52,100 bases of DNA from M269 sp964625615 (GCA_964625615.1 CAZVDU010000007.1:1-52100), one strand, 5' to 3'. Shown: positions 8,551 through 17,855, counted from the stretch's first letter. Notes: a model not told the origin generated them from the sequence alone. A program made the numbers and translations.

Positions 8551-8582
8551 TTTACGTTAACTTAAACCTTACGTTAACGTAA
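8551..8582. promoter_or_regulatory. Tandem LiuR-like operator sites upstream of liuR
   Basis: TTACGTTAACGTAA (8569-8582) is a perfect 14-bp palindrome. Immediately upstream, TTTACGTTAACTTAAA (8551-8566) is an imperfect copy. The pair ends eight bases before the liuR start codon, where a MerR-family regulator commonly binds to control its own operon. The motif resembles reported LiuR operators in gammaproteobacteria; I rely on recall for that resemblance. Confidence 0.6.
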
Positions 8583-8589
8583 AGGGCAT

Positions 8590-9000
8590 ATGAAAGAATC
8601 TGATGCAGTCAGTATCGGTGAGCTGGCAAAGAAGTTTGACATTACACCACGTTCAATTCGGTTTTATGAGGAGCAAGGCCTTTTAAACCCAGGACGTGTA
8701 GGTCAAAACCGCAGTTATGAAAAGAAAGACCAGGTTCGCCTAAAGTTAATACTCAGGGGAAAGCGCCTCGGCTTTTTGCTCGCTGATATAAAATTATTTT
8801 TTAATTTATATGACAGTCACAGCAACTCTGCAGCACCGCTGGATACTATGCTAAGTATGACAAAATAAAAACGCGACTTGATGTTGCAACAATTACACGA
8901 CGTTAACATGGTGCTACAAGAGCTTGATGAAGTCGAACAGCGCTGTATGCAAGAATTGGCAGAGTTAACCAATCCCACTAAATTAGAGAGAGAATCGTAA
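8590..9000 (+). pseudogene. liuR: liuR, MerR-family leucine-catabolism regulator interrupted by an in-frame TAA
   Basis: The N-terminal MerR domain is intact: SIGELAKKFDITPRSIRFYE, the wing with NRSYEKKDQVRLKLI and the start of the dimerisation helix. Translation stops at a TAA at 8866-8868 after residue 92. The same frame then continues without another stop as KRDLMLQQLHDVNMVLQEL and onwards to TAA at 8998-9000, two bases before liuA. The continuation has the coiled-coil character and total length (136 codons) expected of LiuR, so the TAA looks like a CAA-to-TAA change. The product would be a DNA-binding domain without its dimerisation helix. It could be a true nonsense mutation, a base-call error, or less likely a readthrough site. 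The full-length family normally represses the liu genes. Confidence 0.8.
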
Positions 9001-9002
9001 CT

Positions 9003-10172
9003 ATGAATGTACCCTATCCTACCCTTAATTTTGGCTTGGGCGAAGAAATCGACATGTTACGTGATCATGTTTATAACTTCTCGCAAGAACAGATAGCACC
9101 GCTTGCTGAAAGCTCAGATGAAAATAATCAATTCCCTAATCAACTATGGACGCAATTTGGTGACATGGGATTACTTGGCGTAACTGTCGCAGAGCAATTT
9201 GGTGGTGCAGACATGGGTTATCTTGCACACGTTATCGCGATGGAAGAAATCAGCCGTGCATCAGCAGGTATTGGCCTGAGTTACGGTGCACATTCAAACT
9301 TATGTGTTAACCAGATTGCACGTAATGGTAACGAAGCACAACGTGAAAAGTACCTACCTAAGCTCATCAGCGGTGAACATATTGGTGCGCTTGCGATGAG
9401 TGAGCCTAATGCAGGATCTGATGTTGTCAGCATGAAACTAAAAGCCGAAAAGAAAGGCGATGTTTATGTGCTCAATGGCAATAAAATGTGGATCACCAAT
9501 GGTCCTGACGCTAGTACCTTTGTTATCTATGCTAAAACAGACGTACACGGCGGTTCGCGTGGCATTACTGCTTTTATTGTAGAAAAAAGCACACCAGGAT
9601 TCTCTCAAGCTCAAAAGCTCGACAAGCTAGGTATGCGTTCGTCAAATACCTGTGAGCTTGTGTTTGAGGACTGCGAAGTACCTGCAGAGAACATCTTAGG
9701 TGCTGAAGGAGCCGGTGTTAAAGTATTAATGAGCGGTTTGGATTACGAACGCGTAGTCTTATCCGGTGGTCCTCTAGGTATTATGCAAGCCTGTATGGAC
9801 GCTGTTGTGCCTTACATTCATGACAGAAAACAATTCGGCCAATCTATTGGTGAATTCCAATTGGTTCAAGGTAAAGTTGCTGATATGTATACGCAAATGA
9901 ATGCGGCTCGCGCTTATGTTTATGCAGTAGCGAAATCTTGTGACAGAGGCGAAACAACGCGTAAAGATGCCGCAGGTGCTATTCTTTACTCAGCTGAGTT
10001 AGCGACAAAAATGGCATTAGATGCTATTCAATTACTGGGTGGTAACGGTTATATCAATGAATACCCTACGGGTCGTTTGTTACGTGACGCTAAACTTTAT
10101 GAGATAGGCGCTGGAACGTCAGAGATTCGCCGTATGTTGATTGGTCGAGAGTTATTCACCGAATCAGCTTAG
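9003..10172 (+). CDS. liuA: Isovaleryl-CoA dehydrogenase
   Basis: A 389-residue acyl-CoA dehydrogenase that oxidises isovaleryl-CoA to 3-methylcrotonyl-CoA, passing electrons from FAD to ETF. Visible signatures are AMSEPNAGSDVVSMK (substrate/FAD region), WITNGPDA, and RDAKLYEIGAGTSEIRRMLIGR near the end. The GLDYERVVLSGGPLG helix contains the glutamate (near residue 248) used as catalytic base in isovaleryl-CoA dehydrogenases, unlike the C-terminal position in short and medium-chain enzymes. It starts two bases after the liuR frame ends and is followed by liuB, so it is the first enzyme of the operon. Confidence 0.95.
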   Translation: MNVPYPTLNFGLGEEIDMLRDHVYNFSQEQIAPLAESSDENNQFPNQLWTQFGDMGLLGVTVAEQFGGADMGYLAHVIAMEEISRASAGIGLSYGAHSNLCVNQIARNGNEAQREKYLPKLISGEHIGALAMSEPNAGSDVVSMKLKAEKKGDVYVLNGNKMWITNGPDASTFVIYAKTDVHGGSRGITAFIVEKSTPGFSQAQKLDKLGMRSSNTCELVFEDCEVPAENILGAEGAGVKVLMSGLDYERVVLSGGPLGIMQACMDAVVPYIHDRKQFGQSIGEFQLVQGKVADMYTQMNAARAYVYAVAKSCDRGETTRKDAAGAILYSAELATKMALDAIQLLGGNGYINEYPTGRLLRDAKLYEIGAGTSEIRRMLIGRELFTESA

Positions 10173-10202
10173 TTCCTCCTTATTCTTCATTTATCCAATT
10201 AC

Positions 10203-10224
10203 GGGAAATAGTCAGCTATTTCCC
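10203..10224 (+). promoter_or_regulatory. Intercistronic hairpin between liuA and liuB
   Basis: GGGAAATAG and CTATTTCCC form a perfect 9-bp stem around a TCAG loop, followed by ATTTTATT just before the liuB ribosome-binding site. It could protect the liuA mRNA 3' end or partly terminate transcription, giving more liuA than downstream message. Confidence 0.5.
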
Positions 10225-10245
10225 ATTTTATTATGGAGCACATTT

Positions 10246-11853
10246 ATGCCCCAGTTAGATTCGAAAATTAATACTAAAAGTCAGGAATTCACTGACAACG
10301 CAGCTCACATGCAAGTTCAAGTAGATGACTTGCACGATAAGATTGCAAAGATAAAGCAAGGTGGTGGCGAAAAGTCAAACAAACGCCATACAGATCGCGG
10401 TAAATTATTACCAAGGGAACGCATTAATAACCTACTCGATCCGGGGTCACCTTTTCTTGAAATAGGCCAACTTGCTGGTTGGGAAGTGTACGAAGATTAC
10501 GTACCAGCAGCAGGTGTCGTTGCGGGTATTGGTCGTGTATCTGGTCAAGAATGTATGATTGTTGCGAACGACGCTACTGTAAAAGGCGGCTCCTACTATC
10601 CGTTAACCGTTAAAAAGCATATTCGCGCTCAAACCATTGCAGAGCAAAATAATCTGCCTTGTATCTATCTAGTCGATTCAGGCGGCGCTAACCTGCCAAG
10701 GCAAGACGATGTATTCCCCGATCGCGAGCACTTCGGGCGTATTTTCTTTAATCAAGCGAATATGTCAGCGAAAAACATCCCGCAAATTGCTGTTGTTATG
10801 GGGTCTTGTACAGCCGGTGGTGCCTACGTTCCGGCAATGGCCGACGAGTCTATTATTGTTAAAAATCAAGGTACGATATTCCTTGGTGGACCACCTCTTG
10901 TTAAAGCTGCTACAGGTGAAGTTGTCTCAGCAGAAGATCTAGGTGGCGGTGATGTGCACGCGAGAACATCTGGTGTGGTCGATCACTTAGCCAACAACGA
11001 TCATCACGCGTTACAACTAGCTAGAGATGCTGTTGCACGTTTGAACAGAAACAAGCCGCAACAAATGGATATCAAAAAGCCTGTAGAGCCAATTTATCCG
11101 CCACAAGATATCTACGGAGTTATTCCGAGTGACAGCCGTAAGCAATTCGATGTTAGAGAAGTCATTGCACGCATTGTTGACGGTTCTGAATTCGATGAAT
11201 TTAAAGCACTATACGGCAAAACGTTAGTTTGTGGGTTTGCCCGCATTTTCGGCTATCCTGTAGGCATTATCGCCAATAACGGCATCTTATTCGCAGAGTC
11301 CGCACAAAAAGGTGCACACTTTATTGAGCTTTGTGCTCAACGTAAAATCCCCTTGATTTTCCTACAAAACATCACCGGCTTTATGGTTGGTAAACAATAC
11401 GAAACAGGTGGTATTGCTAAGCATGGCGCTAAAATGGTAACAGCAGTAGCTTGCGCCCAAGTACCTAAATTCACTGTCTTAATAGGTGGTAGCTTCGGTG
11501 CGGGTAACTATGGTATGTGCGGTCGCGCCTACGATCCTCGTTTTATGTTCATGTGGCCTAACGCACGCATTTCCGTCATGGGCGGCGAACAGGCAGCGGG
11601 TGTTCTGGCACAAGTTAAGTTAGATCAAAAAGAGCGAGTCGGCGAGTCTTGGAGTGAAGAAGACCAACAAGCCTTTAAAAAACCCATTATTGATGAGTAT
11701 GAAAAGCAAGGTCACCCTTACTATGCCTCTGCTCGTTTATGGGACGATGGTGTTATTGATCCAGCAGACACGAGATTCGTATTAGGCTTGAGCATTTCAG
11801 CGTCCCTCAACAAGCCTATCGAAGATACTCACTTTGGCATCTTTAGAATGTAA
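10246..11853 (+). CDS. liuB: Methylcrotonoyl-CoA carboxylase beta (carboxyltransferase) subunit
   Basis: A 535-residue carboxyltransferase that moves CO2 from biotin on LiuD to 3-methylcrotonyl-CoA, giving 3-methylglutaconyl-CoA. Motifs include AGVVAGIGRVSGQECMIVAN, GSCTAGGAYVPAMADE, a glycine-rich FLGGPPLVKAATGE segment and GAGNYGMCGRAYDPRFMFMW, all typical of the MCC/PCC beta fold with its two crotonase-like halves. The frame is open back to 10141, inside liuA. I chose the ATG at 10246 because it has a GGAG-type ribosome-binding site and gives the usual family length and N-terminus (MPQLDSKI). Confidence 0.95.
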   Translation: MPQLDSKINTKSQEFTDNAAHMQVQVDDLHDKIAKIKQGGGEKSNKRHTDRGKLLPRERINNLLDPGSPFLEIGQLAGWEVYEDYVPAAGVVAGIGRVSGQECMIVANDATVKGGSYYPLTVKKHIRAQTIAEQNNLPCIYLVDSGGANLPRQDDVFPDREHFGRIFFNQANMSAKNIPQIAVVMGSCTAGGAYVPAMADESIIVKNQGTIFLGGPPLVKAATGEVVSAEDLGGGDVHARTSGVVDHLANNDHHALQLARDAVARLNRNKPQQMDIKKPVEPIYPPQDIYGVIPSDSRKQFDVREVIARIVDGSEFDEFKALYGKTLVCGFARIFGYPVGIIANNGILFAESAQKGAHFIELCAQRKIPLIFLQNITGFMVGKQYETGGIAKHGAKMVTAVACAQVPKFTVLIGGSFGAGNYGMCGRAYDPRFMFMWPNARISVMGGEQAAGVLAQVKLDQKERVGESWSEEDQQAFKKPIIDEYEKQGHPYYASARLWDDGVIDPADTRFVLGLSISASLNKPIEDTHFGIFRM

Positions 11854-11862
11854 GGAAAGACA

Positions 11863-12651
11863 ATGACAGAATCAGTTTTATTCTCAGTAGATAAACGCGG
11901 TATTGCCACTGTCTGCCTTAATAAACCAGACATGCATAACGCCTTTGATGACAGTTTGATAGCAGAGCTAACCGGACTATTTAATAAAGTCGCTAATGAC
12001 GACAACATACGCGCCATGATCCTCGCCGGTAGTGGCAGGAGTTTCTGTGCGGGCGCAGACCTCAATTGGATGCGCCGTATGGCAAGCTACACTTACGATG
12101 AAAACGTTGAGGATGCAAAAGGTTTAGCGACAATGCTGCGCACCTTGAATGAGTTACCGAAACCTACTATTGCTCGCGTACAAGGTGCTGCCTATGGTGG
12201 TGCTATTGGTCTTATCGCATGCTGCGATATTGCCATTGCGAGCAAGCTCACTAAATTCTGCTTGAGCGAAGTAAAACTCGGCTTAATTCCAGCAACCATT
12301 AGTCCTTACGTTATTGAAGCAATGGGCGCTAGAGTCTGTCGTCGTTACTTTGCAACAGCCGAAGTCTTCTCAGCAAGACGAGCTAGGCGCTTAGGTCTGA
12401 TAAGTGAGGCTGTCAATGAGGAAGAGCTAGACACAAATGTTGAACAAATCGTCAAAGGCTTACTTCGCAACAGCCCAGCAGCCGTAGCTGCAGCCAAAAA
12501 ACTTGTTACAGATGTCAAAGATCATCCAGCTAATGATGCCCTTCTAGAAATGACAAGCGTCAGTATTGCCGAGATTAGAGGTTCAGAAGAAGGACAGGAA
12601 GGCCTTAAAGCCTTTCTAGAAAAACGTAAACCCAATTGGATACAGGAATAA
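11863..12651 (+). CDS. liuC: Methylglutaconyl-CoA hydratase
   Basis: A 262-residue crotonase-family enzyme that hydrates 3-methylglutaconyl-CoA to 3-hydroxy-3-methylglutaryl-CoA. The oxyanion-hole segments AGSGRSFCAGADLNWM (about residues 55-70) and GAAYGGAIGLIACCDIAIA are clear. A C-terminal helix region follows (AVAAAKKLV), as usual in the family. The specific substrate is assigned from its place between liuB and liuD. It starts nine bases after liuB behind an AAGGAAAG ribosome-binding site and ends four bases before liuD, so translation is tightly linked. Confidence 0.92.
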   Translation: MTESVLFSVDKRGIATVCLNKPDMHNAFDDSLIAELTGLFNKVANDDNIRAMILAGSGRSFCAGADLNWMRRMASYTYDENVEDAKGLATMLRTLNELPKPTIARVQGAAYGGAIGLIACCDIAIASKLTKFCLSEVKLGLIPATISPYVIEAMGARVCRRYFATAEVFSARRARRLGLISEAVNEEELDTNVEQIVKGLLRNSPAAVAAAKKLVTDVKDHPANDALLEMTSVSIAEIRGSEEGQEGLKAFLEKRKPNWIQE

Positions 12652-12655
12652 GATC

Positions 12656-14680
12656 ATGCTCACTAAATTACTGATAGCCAATCGGGGCGAAATAGCCTGC
12701 CGCATCATCAAAACAGCACGCAGAATGGGTATTCGAACTGTCGCTGTATATTCAGATGCTGACACACAGTCATTGCACGTGCAAATGGCAGATGAAGCAG
12801 TACATATAGGCCCGGCGCCATCAAAAGACAGCTATTTGCAAGCAGAGCGCATTATTGATGTTGCTAAACAGGTCAATGCCGACATGATCCACCCTGGCTA
12901 CGGCTTTTTATCAGAGAATGCGAACTTCTCTCGGCTTTGTAAAGAGAATGACATCGTCTTTATCGGCCCACCGGTTGGCGCTATTGAAGCAATGGGTTCT
13001 AAATCAGCAGCTAAACAAATCATGGAAAAAGCCGGCGTACCGCTTGTACCTGGATATCATGGTGATGACCAATCAGCTGACTTAATTAAAAAACATGCCG
13101 ATGACATGGGTTACCCTGTTCTCCTAAAAGCTGCCGCTGGTGGCGGTGGTAAAGGGATGCGCCAGGTCTGGTCTGAACAAGAGTTCAGTGAAGCACTTGA
13201 TGCAGCCAAACGTGAAGCGATGTCGAGTTTCGGCGACGATAAAATGCTGGTTGAGAAATACCTCACAAAGCCTAGGCACGTTGAATTCCAGGTCTTTTGT
13301 GATAAACACACAAACGGTGTTTACCTATTCGAACGTGACTGCTCGGTGCAACGTCGCCATCAAAAGATCATCGAAGAAGCTCCTGCTTTCGCTATGCCTG
13401 AATCACTGCGCAAACAAATGGGTGATGCTGCATTACTTGCCGCTAAAGCGATTGATTATGAAGGTGCTGGTACCGTTGAATTCTTGCTTGATGAAGATGG
13501 TAGCTTCTACTTTATGGAGATGAACACACGCCTTCAGGTAGAACACCCAGTTACTGAGTTCATCACTGGTTTAGATCTTGTCGAATGGCAAATTCGGGTT
13601 GCTTCTGGTGAAACTCTGCCGTTGCAGCAGTCCGAATTGTCTATTAATGGTCATGCATTCGAGGCGAGAATCTATGCTGAAGATCCCGATAACGACTTTT
13701 TACCAGCAACAGGGAATCTCACTTTCTTAGAACCACCAACAGAATCTGATCATGTGCGGGTTGATACAGGTGTTCGTCAAGGTGATGACGTTTCTATCTA
13801 CTACGACCCTATGATTGCGAAATTAGTTGTGTGGGATGAAGACCGTACGAAAGCACTGTCTAGAATGCGTAAAGCGCTAACTGAATATCGCATTCATGGC
13901 GTAGTCACTAATATTGAATTTCTCTACAACCTTGCTAGTTGTGAACCATTCAAGAAAGAAGAAATTGATACAGGCTTTATCGAGAAGCATTCGGATCTGT
14001 TATTCAGTGATGAAAGTAATCAAACAGAGGAGCAACTTGCTCTTGCTGCTTTACTCGTAATTTTAAATCAAGTTGCAGACTCTCAAAAGCATTCCGCTAA
14101 TAGCTCATCTGATAAAGACAGTCCATGGCAAAATACGAGCGGGTGGCGTGCTAATGAAACGCATCAACAAGCATTAACTATCAGTATCGCTGGAAATGAA
14201 TGTCAGTTAACGGCAGTACAAACTGAACTCGGTGGCAAGCAAGCTTATACTATCACCGTTGATGGCCGAGCTATCCAATGTAGTGGTTCACTTAATGAAT
14301 CGACATTAACAACAGTCATCAATGGACACCGGACCATTTCGAGCTTCAGTAAAAATGGTGATGCTTATGTTGTATTCAGAGATGACGGTGCATTCCATTT
14401 TGATCTTGTTCAACCCGATTTAGGCATCGATAGTGAAGCTGATGTTGGTGGTGGCTTTACGGCTCCTATGAATGGCACTGTAGTGGCGCACTTAGTTGAA
14501 GCGGGACAAGAAGTTGAAAAAGGACAACCATTGATTGTTATGGAAGCCATGAAAATGGAACATAGCTTAAAAGCGCCAACTAAAGGTAGTGTCACTGAGT
14601 TTTTCTATCAAGCTGGTGATTTGGTTGATGGTGGTGCTGAATTATTGAGCTTTGCTGCCAGCGAAGCAGAGGATAAGTAA
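12656..14680 (+). CDS. liuD: Methylcrotonoyl-CoA carboxylase alpha (biotin carboxylase/carrier) subunit
   Basis: The 674-residue protein contains a biotin carboxylase (about 1-450) with KLLIANRGEIACRI, the ATP-grasp loop KAAAGGGGKGMR, EKYLTKPRHVEFQV and MNTRLQVEHPVTE. A linker domain follows, then a C-terminal biotinyl domain with the attachment lysine in VMEAMKMEHS (near residue 630). It carboxylates biotin with bicarbonate and ATP and partners LiuB. It is four bases downstream of liuC, and its TAA shares a base with the ATG of liuE. Confidence 0.96.
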   Translation: MLTKLLIANRGEIACRIIKTARRMGIRTVAVYSDADTQSLHVQMADEAVHIGPAPSKDSYLQAERIIDVAKQVNADMIHPGYGFLSENANFSRLCKENDIVFIGPPVGAIEAMGSKSAAKQIMEKAGVPLVPGYHGDDQSADLIKKHADDMGYPVLLKAAAGGGGKGMRQVWSEQEFSEALDAAKREAMSSFGDDKMLVEKYLTKPRHVEFQVFCDKHTNGVYLFERDCSVQRRHQKIIEEAPAFAMPESLRKQMGDAALLAAKAIDYEGAGTVEFLLDEDGSFYFMEMNTRLQVEHPVTEFITGLDLVEWQIRVASGETLPLQQSELSINGHAFEARIYAEDPDNDFLPATGNLTFLEPPTESDHVRVDTGVRQGDDVSIYYDPMIAKLVVWDEDRTKALSRMRKALTEYRIHGVVTNIEFLYNLASCEPFKKEEIDTGFIEKHSDLLFSDESNQTEEQLALAALLVILNQVADSQKHSANSSSDKDSPWQNTSGWRANETHQQALTISIAGNECQLTAVQTELGGKQAYTITVDGRAIQCSGSLNESTLTTVINGHRTISSFSKNGDAYVVFRDDGAFHFDLVQPDLGIDSEADVGGGFTAPMNGTVVAHLVEAGQEVEKGQPLIVMEAMKMEHSLKAPTKGSVTEFFYQAGDLVDGGAELLSFAASEAEDK

Positions 14681-15594
14681 TGCCTATTGATAACAAGCAG
14701 CTTCCTAAGCAAGTCAAAATTGTTGAGGTTGGCCCTAGAGACGGCCTCCAAAATGAGAAAGGCGTTGTAACATTGGAAGATAAAGTTGCCTTGATTCATG
14801 GACTTGCCGAGACAGGCTTGTCTATTATCGAATCTGGCAGTTTTGTCTCGCCTAAATGGGTACCGCAAATGGCTAGTTCGAGTGAGGTCTTTGAAACCAT
14901 ACAGCGTAAATCGCATGTCACTTATTCCGCATTAACGCCAAATATGAAAGGCTTGGAGGCGGCTATCGCCGCCAATGTCGATGAAGTAGCAGTTTTTGGC
15001 GCAGCCTCAGAGAGCTTCACACAGAAAAATATCAATTGTTCAATAGAAGAAAGCATCGAACGCTTTACTCCCGTCATAGAAGGAGCTCAAAAAGCAGGTA
15101 TTAAGGTACGTGGCTACGTTTCTTGTGTCTTGGGGTGTCCTTATGAAGGTGATATTGACATTAATATGGTGACTAAAGTTAGCCGTAAGCTGTTTGAACT
15201 CGGTTGTTATGAAATATCACTAGGTGACACTATTGGCGTTGGTACAGCCATGAAAACTCAGCTGTTGCTCGATGATGTTTTAGCGCACATTCCGACTGAA
15301 AAAGTTGCTGTGCACTTCCATGATACCTATGGGCAGGCACTGAGTAATATATTGGTGGCACTGCAAAACGGCGTTAATGTGGTTGACGCAGCTGTTGCAG
15401 GCCTTGGTGGGTGCCCTTATGCGAAAGGAGCGTCCGGCAATGTTGCTACCGAAGATGTCATTTATATGCTCAATGGTATGGGTATTGAAACGGGTGTTGA
15501 TATACAGAAACTCGCTCTTGTCGGTCAAACCATATCCGACAATCTAGGCAAAGCTAATCAGTCTAAAGTTGGTAAAGCTATTCTTAGCGCCTAG
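14680..15594 (+). CDS. liuE: Hydroxymethylglutaryl-CoA lyase
   Basis: A 304-residue TIM-barrel lyase that splits HMG-CoA into acetoacetate and acetyl-CoA. It shows VEVGPRDGLQNEK (catalytic Arg and metal-binding Asp), the metal-binding VHFHDTYGQAL histidines and the flexible-loop catalytic cysteine in GGCPYAKGASGNVATED. It overlaps the liuD stop by one base (TAATG), which implies translational coupling, and is the last gene of the liu operon. A weak inverted repeat (GCTATTCA 15609-15616, TGAATAGC 15636-15643) lies downstream but lacks a T-run. Confidence 0.95.
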   Translation: MPIDNKQLPKQVKIVEVGPRDGLQNEKGVVTLEDKVALIHGLAETGLSIIESGSFVSPKWVPQMASSSEVFETIQRKSHVTYSALTPNMKGLEAAIAANVDEVAVFGAASESFTQKNINCSIEESIERFTPVIEGAQKAGIKVRGYVSCVLGCPYEGDIDINMVTKVSRKLFELGCYEISLGDTIGVGTAMKTQLLLDDVLAHIPTEKVAVHFHDTYGQALSNILVALQNGVNVVDAAVAGLGGCPYAKGASGNVATEDVIYMLNGMGIETGVDIQKLALVGQTISDNLGKANQSKVGKAILSA

Positions 15595-15796
15595 CCAGTG
15601 TTTAATAGGCTATTCATAATCCACTTAAAGTTGCGTGAATAGCTTACATCAATTACATACTCAAATTATTTCGGGCTATTCGATACCATTAATAATAAGT
15701 TACATAAAACCGTACAAGCTTAAGTAATACAAATCGGTAAAGATATGTTTTAATCAAATACTGGCATACTTTATATTTGATCAGGATTTGTATCAT

Positions 15797-16558
15797 ATGA
15801 AAGTAACTTATTTTTACCCGTTTCACTCCAATGCTTCAACGTTAACCATAGCTTTCGCCCTTTTGGTTTGCAGTTTAATTTCTTTACCTGTAGCAGCTGA
15901 AACAAACCTATACCTTGCCGCTATAGAGCATCCAAACAGACCCCAAGCAGATCGAGAAAAAGACAAAACTCGTAAACCTGAATTGATTTTACCTTTTACT
16001 CAGATTAAACAAGGAGATAAGGTTCTTGAGTTAGGTGCAGGTAGCGGACATACAACAGAGCTTCTTGCTAGGGTCGTTGGTGCCGATGGTATTGTTTATG
16101 CACAAGGTTTAACTGGCAACCGGGTAAGGCGTAGTCAGTTAACTAATGTTGTATCTCTACGTAGGCATTTATTATTTGAGTTACCTGAAGTATTAAAAGA
16201 AAACGATGTGCCCGCGGGTAGTCTGGATGCTGTCGTACTCTTTTTTACGCTACATGATTTTTATTTGAGTTCTCGCATTGACAAAGAAGAAGTGTTAGCC
16301 AACCTTCATATTTGGTTAAAAGATAATGGTTCGTTGATAATCTTAGATAATGCTGCTGATGCAGATGCAGGCAACTCTGTGAATCATAGACTTCATAGGA
16401 TTGGCGAAAACTTCATCATTTCCGAGTTAGATAAAGCGGGCTTCAAGGTAGATAGCACAAGCAATGCACTGCGTAACCCCGAAGACGATCACAGTAAAAG
16501 CTGGCAATTATTTAACGGTTTGCATGATAGGTTTGCCATACGCTTTGTAAAAAAATAA
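15797..16558 (+). CDS. Exported class I SAM-methyltransferase-like protein
   Basis: The 253-residue protein has a hydrophobic N-terminal signal (TIAFALLVCSLISLPVAA, cut after AAA/AAE) and then a Rossmann methyltransferase core. SAM motif I is VLELGAGSGHTTELLA, followed by GIVYAQ, LDAVVLFFTLHDFYL and an acidic GSLIILDNAADAD strand. This is a known family of predicted methyltransferases with signal peptides whose substrate is not known. I chose the ATG at 15797, which has an AGGA ribosome-binding site ten bases upstream; the frame extends only three codons further to a TTG. It stands alone between the liu operon and a converging HDOD gene. Confidence 0.8.
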   Translation: MKVTYFYPFHSNASTLTIAFALLVCSLISLPVAAETNLYLAAIEHPNRPQADREKDKTRKPELILPFTQIKQGDKVLELGAGSGHTTELLARVVGADGIVYAQGLTGNRVRRSQLTNVVSLRRHLLFELPEVLKENDVPAGSLDAVVLFFTLHDFYLSSRIDKEEVLANLHIWLKDNGSLIILDNAADADAGNSVNHRLHRIGENFIISELDKAGFKVDSTSNALRNPEDDHSKSWQLFNGLHDRFAIRFVKK

Positions 16559-16761
16559 ACACTTAAACAAAGACTAACAGCACAGGCTCCTTTTAATGAA
16601 GCATTCGAAGGGTAAACAACCGTTCTGTTATCAGGTTTTAATCATCGGCGACAAGCTAGCACAACACAGTGTAATCCCTGAAAGTTTTATAGTAGCTGTC
16701 AAAAGTTTAAAGACCAATCGAGCAATTAATTGATAGAGCTAAGGGCATATACAGCACAAGT

Positions 16762-17598
16762 TTAAAAAATATTAGGGTTAAACAAAGCAAGCATAGACAT
16801 CATTTGCAACTTAGTATGATCTAACGCTGCTTCTAACTCCTCTATCTCTAGGTTAAGGCATTCATACATTGAAGGTTCTAATTGCGTATTGTTGTGATAG
16901 AACTCTTGATTTACGTTTTCCATTGCCATCATATAGGCAAGTTGCAAAATTCGTTCATCAATATTATCTGTCGATCCTTCAGCGTTGTGTATAAGGCCAA
17001 TTGGGCCGTATATAGTCTCTGGAATTCCCCACAGCTTAATTAACGCAGCACTGACCTCTACATAAGAAAATCCTAATGTTTGCCGTTGAAGTTGCACGGG
17101 TGTTATCTGTTCAGAATAAAAAGAGCAAGCGCTTGCTGCTTCAGGGTTGAGTTTAACGACAACCAATTCACCAACATCATGAAGCAATCCGGCAACGAAC
17201 AAGCGTTCCGTTGATTTAATACCAAGCTTATCTCCAAATAACTTTGATAAAAGAGCACAGCAGACACTTTGTTCCCAGAACTTATCCAAACTGATAATGC
17301 TATCTTCAATTGATTCGAACGCTTTTGAAACACCATAAGCGACAACCAAATCGTAAATTGACTTCGTTCCTATTACTTGGATCGCTTTGCTAACTGATTC
17401 TATTTTATTGGGGAATTTATAAAGGGCACTATTAGCAACCTTCAATATCTGCATGGTTAAAGCAGGATCAAAGCTAATAACGTCTGCAATATCTTGCATT
17501 GAAGCAGCAGGATCGTCTATAAGCTGCTTTATTTGCGTCACGGCATCTGGTAACACAAAGATATCATCAGCCTTCATTGCATAGTGTTGAGCATTCAT
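16762..17598 (-). CDS. HDOD domain protein
   Basis: The 278-residue protein consists almost entirely of an HDOD domain, the HD-related regulatory fold found in bacterial signalling and chemotaxis-linked proteins. Typical features are LPDAVTQIKQLIDDP at the start, ADVISFDPALTMQILKVANSALY, AIQVIGTKSIYDLVVAYG and FVAGLLHDVGELVV. The HD pair LLHD is retained, whereas many HDOD proteins have lost metal-binding residues; catalytic activity is still not expected by analogy. There is no signal peptide or second output domain. It lies alone, so its partner pathway is not indicated. Confidence 0.85.
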   Translation of the reverse strand: MNAQHYAMKADDIFVLPDAVTQIKQLIDDPAASMQDIADVISFDPALTMQILKVANSALYKFPNKIESVSKAIQVIGTKSIYDLVVAYGVSKAFESIEDSIISLDKFWEQSVCCALLSKLFGDKLGIKSTERLFVAGLLHDVGELVVVKLNPEAASACSFYSEQITPVQLQRQTLGFSYVEVSAALIKLWGIPETIYGPIGLIHNAEGSTDNIDERILQLAYMMAMENVNQEFYHNNTQLEPSMYECLNLEIEELEAALDHTKLQMMSMLALFNPNIF

Positions 17599-17855
17599 TT
17601 TGTTGTGAATTCCATCATCCCGACTTCACCGCTGTTATAAGTTATAGTTTACTATTAGCCAAAACTCCATACTTCGCTATAAAACTATAGTCTAATCAGC
17701 AATTTATATCCTTATATTAGCTATAACATAAATGATGCTTACGGCAGTCTACTCCAACCAACTCAGAATGCACGTTTCAGCATGATTGGCGTATTTCAAT
17801 TTAAGGAGGGTCGATGGTGAAGTACCGACCACCATCCCAATTGGCGAAAGAAGGA

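Noticed and set aside
10141..10245. Upstream extension of liuB into liuA
   Set aside because: The extension overlaps the end of liuA, lacks a good ribosome-binding site and gives a non-family N-terminus; the ATG at 10246 fits.
15609..15643. Inverted repeat after liuE as a terminator
   Set aside because: The 8-bp arms are separated by a 19-base loop and no T-run follows; too weak to call.
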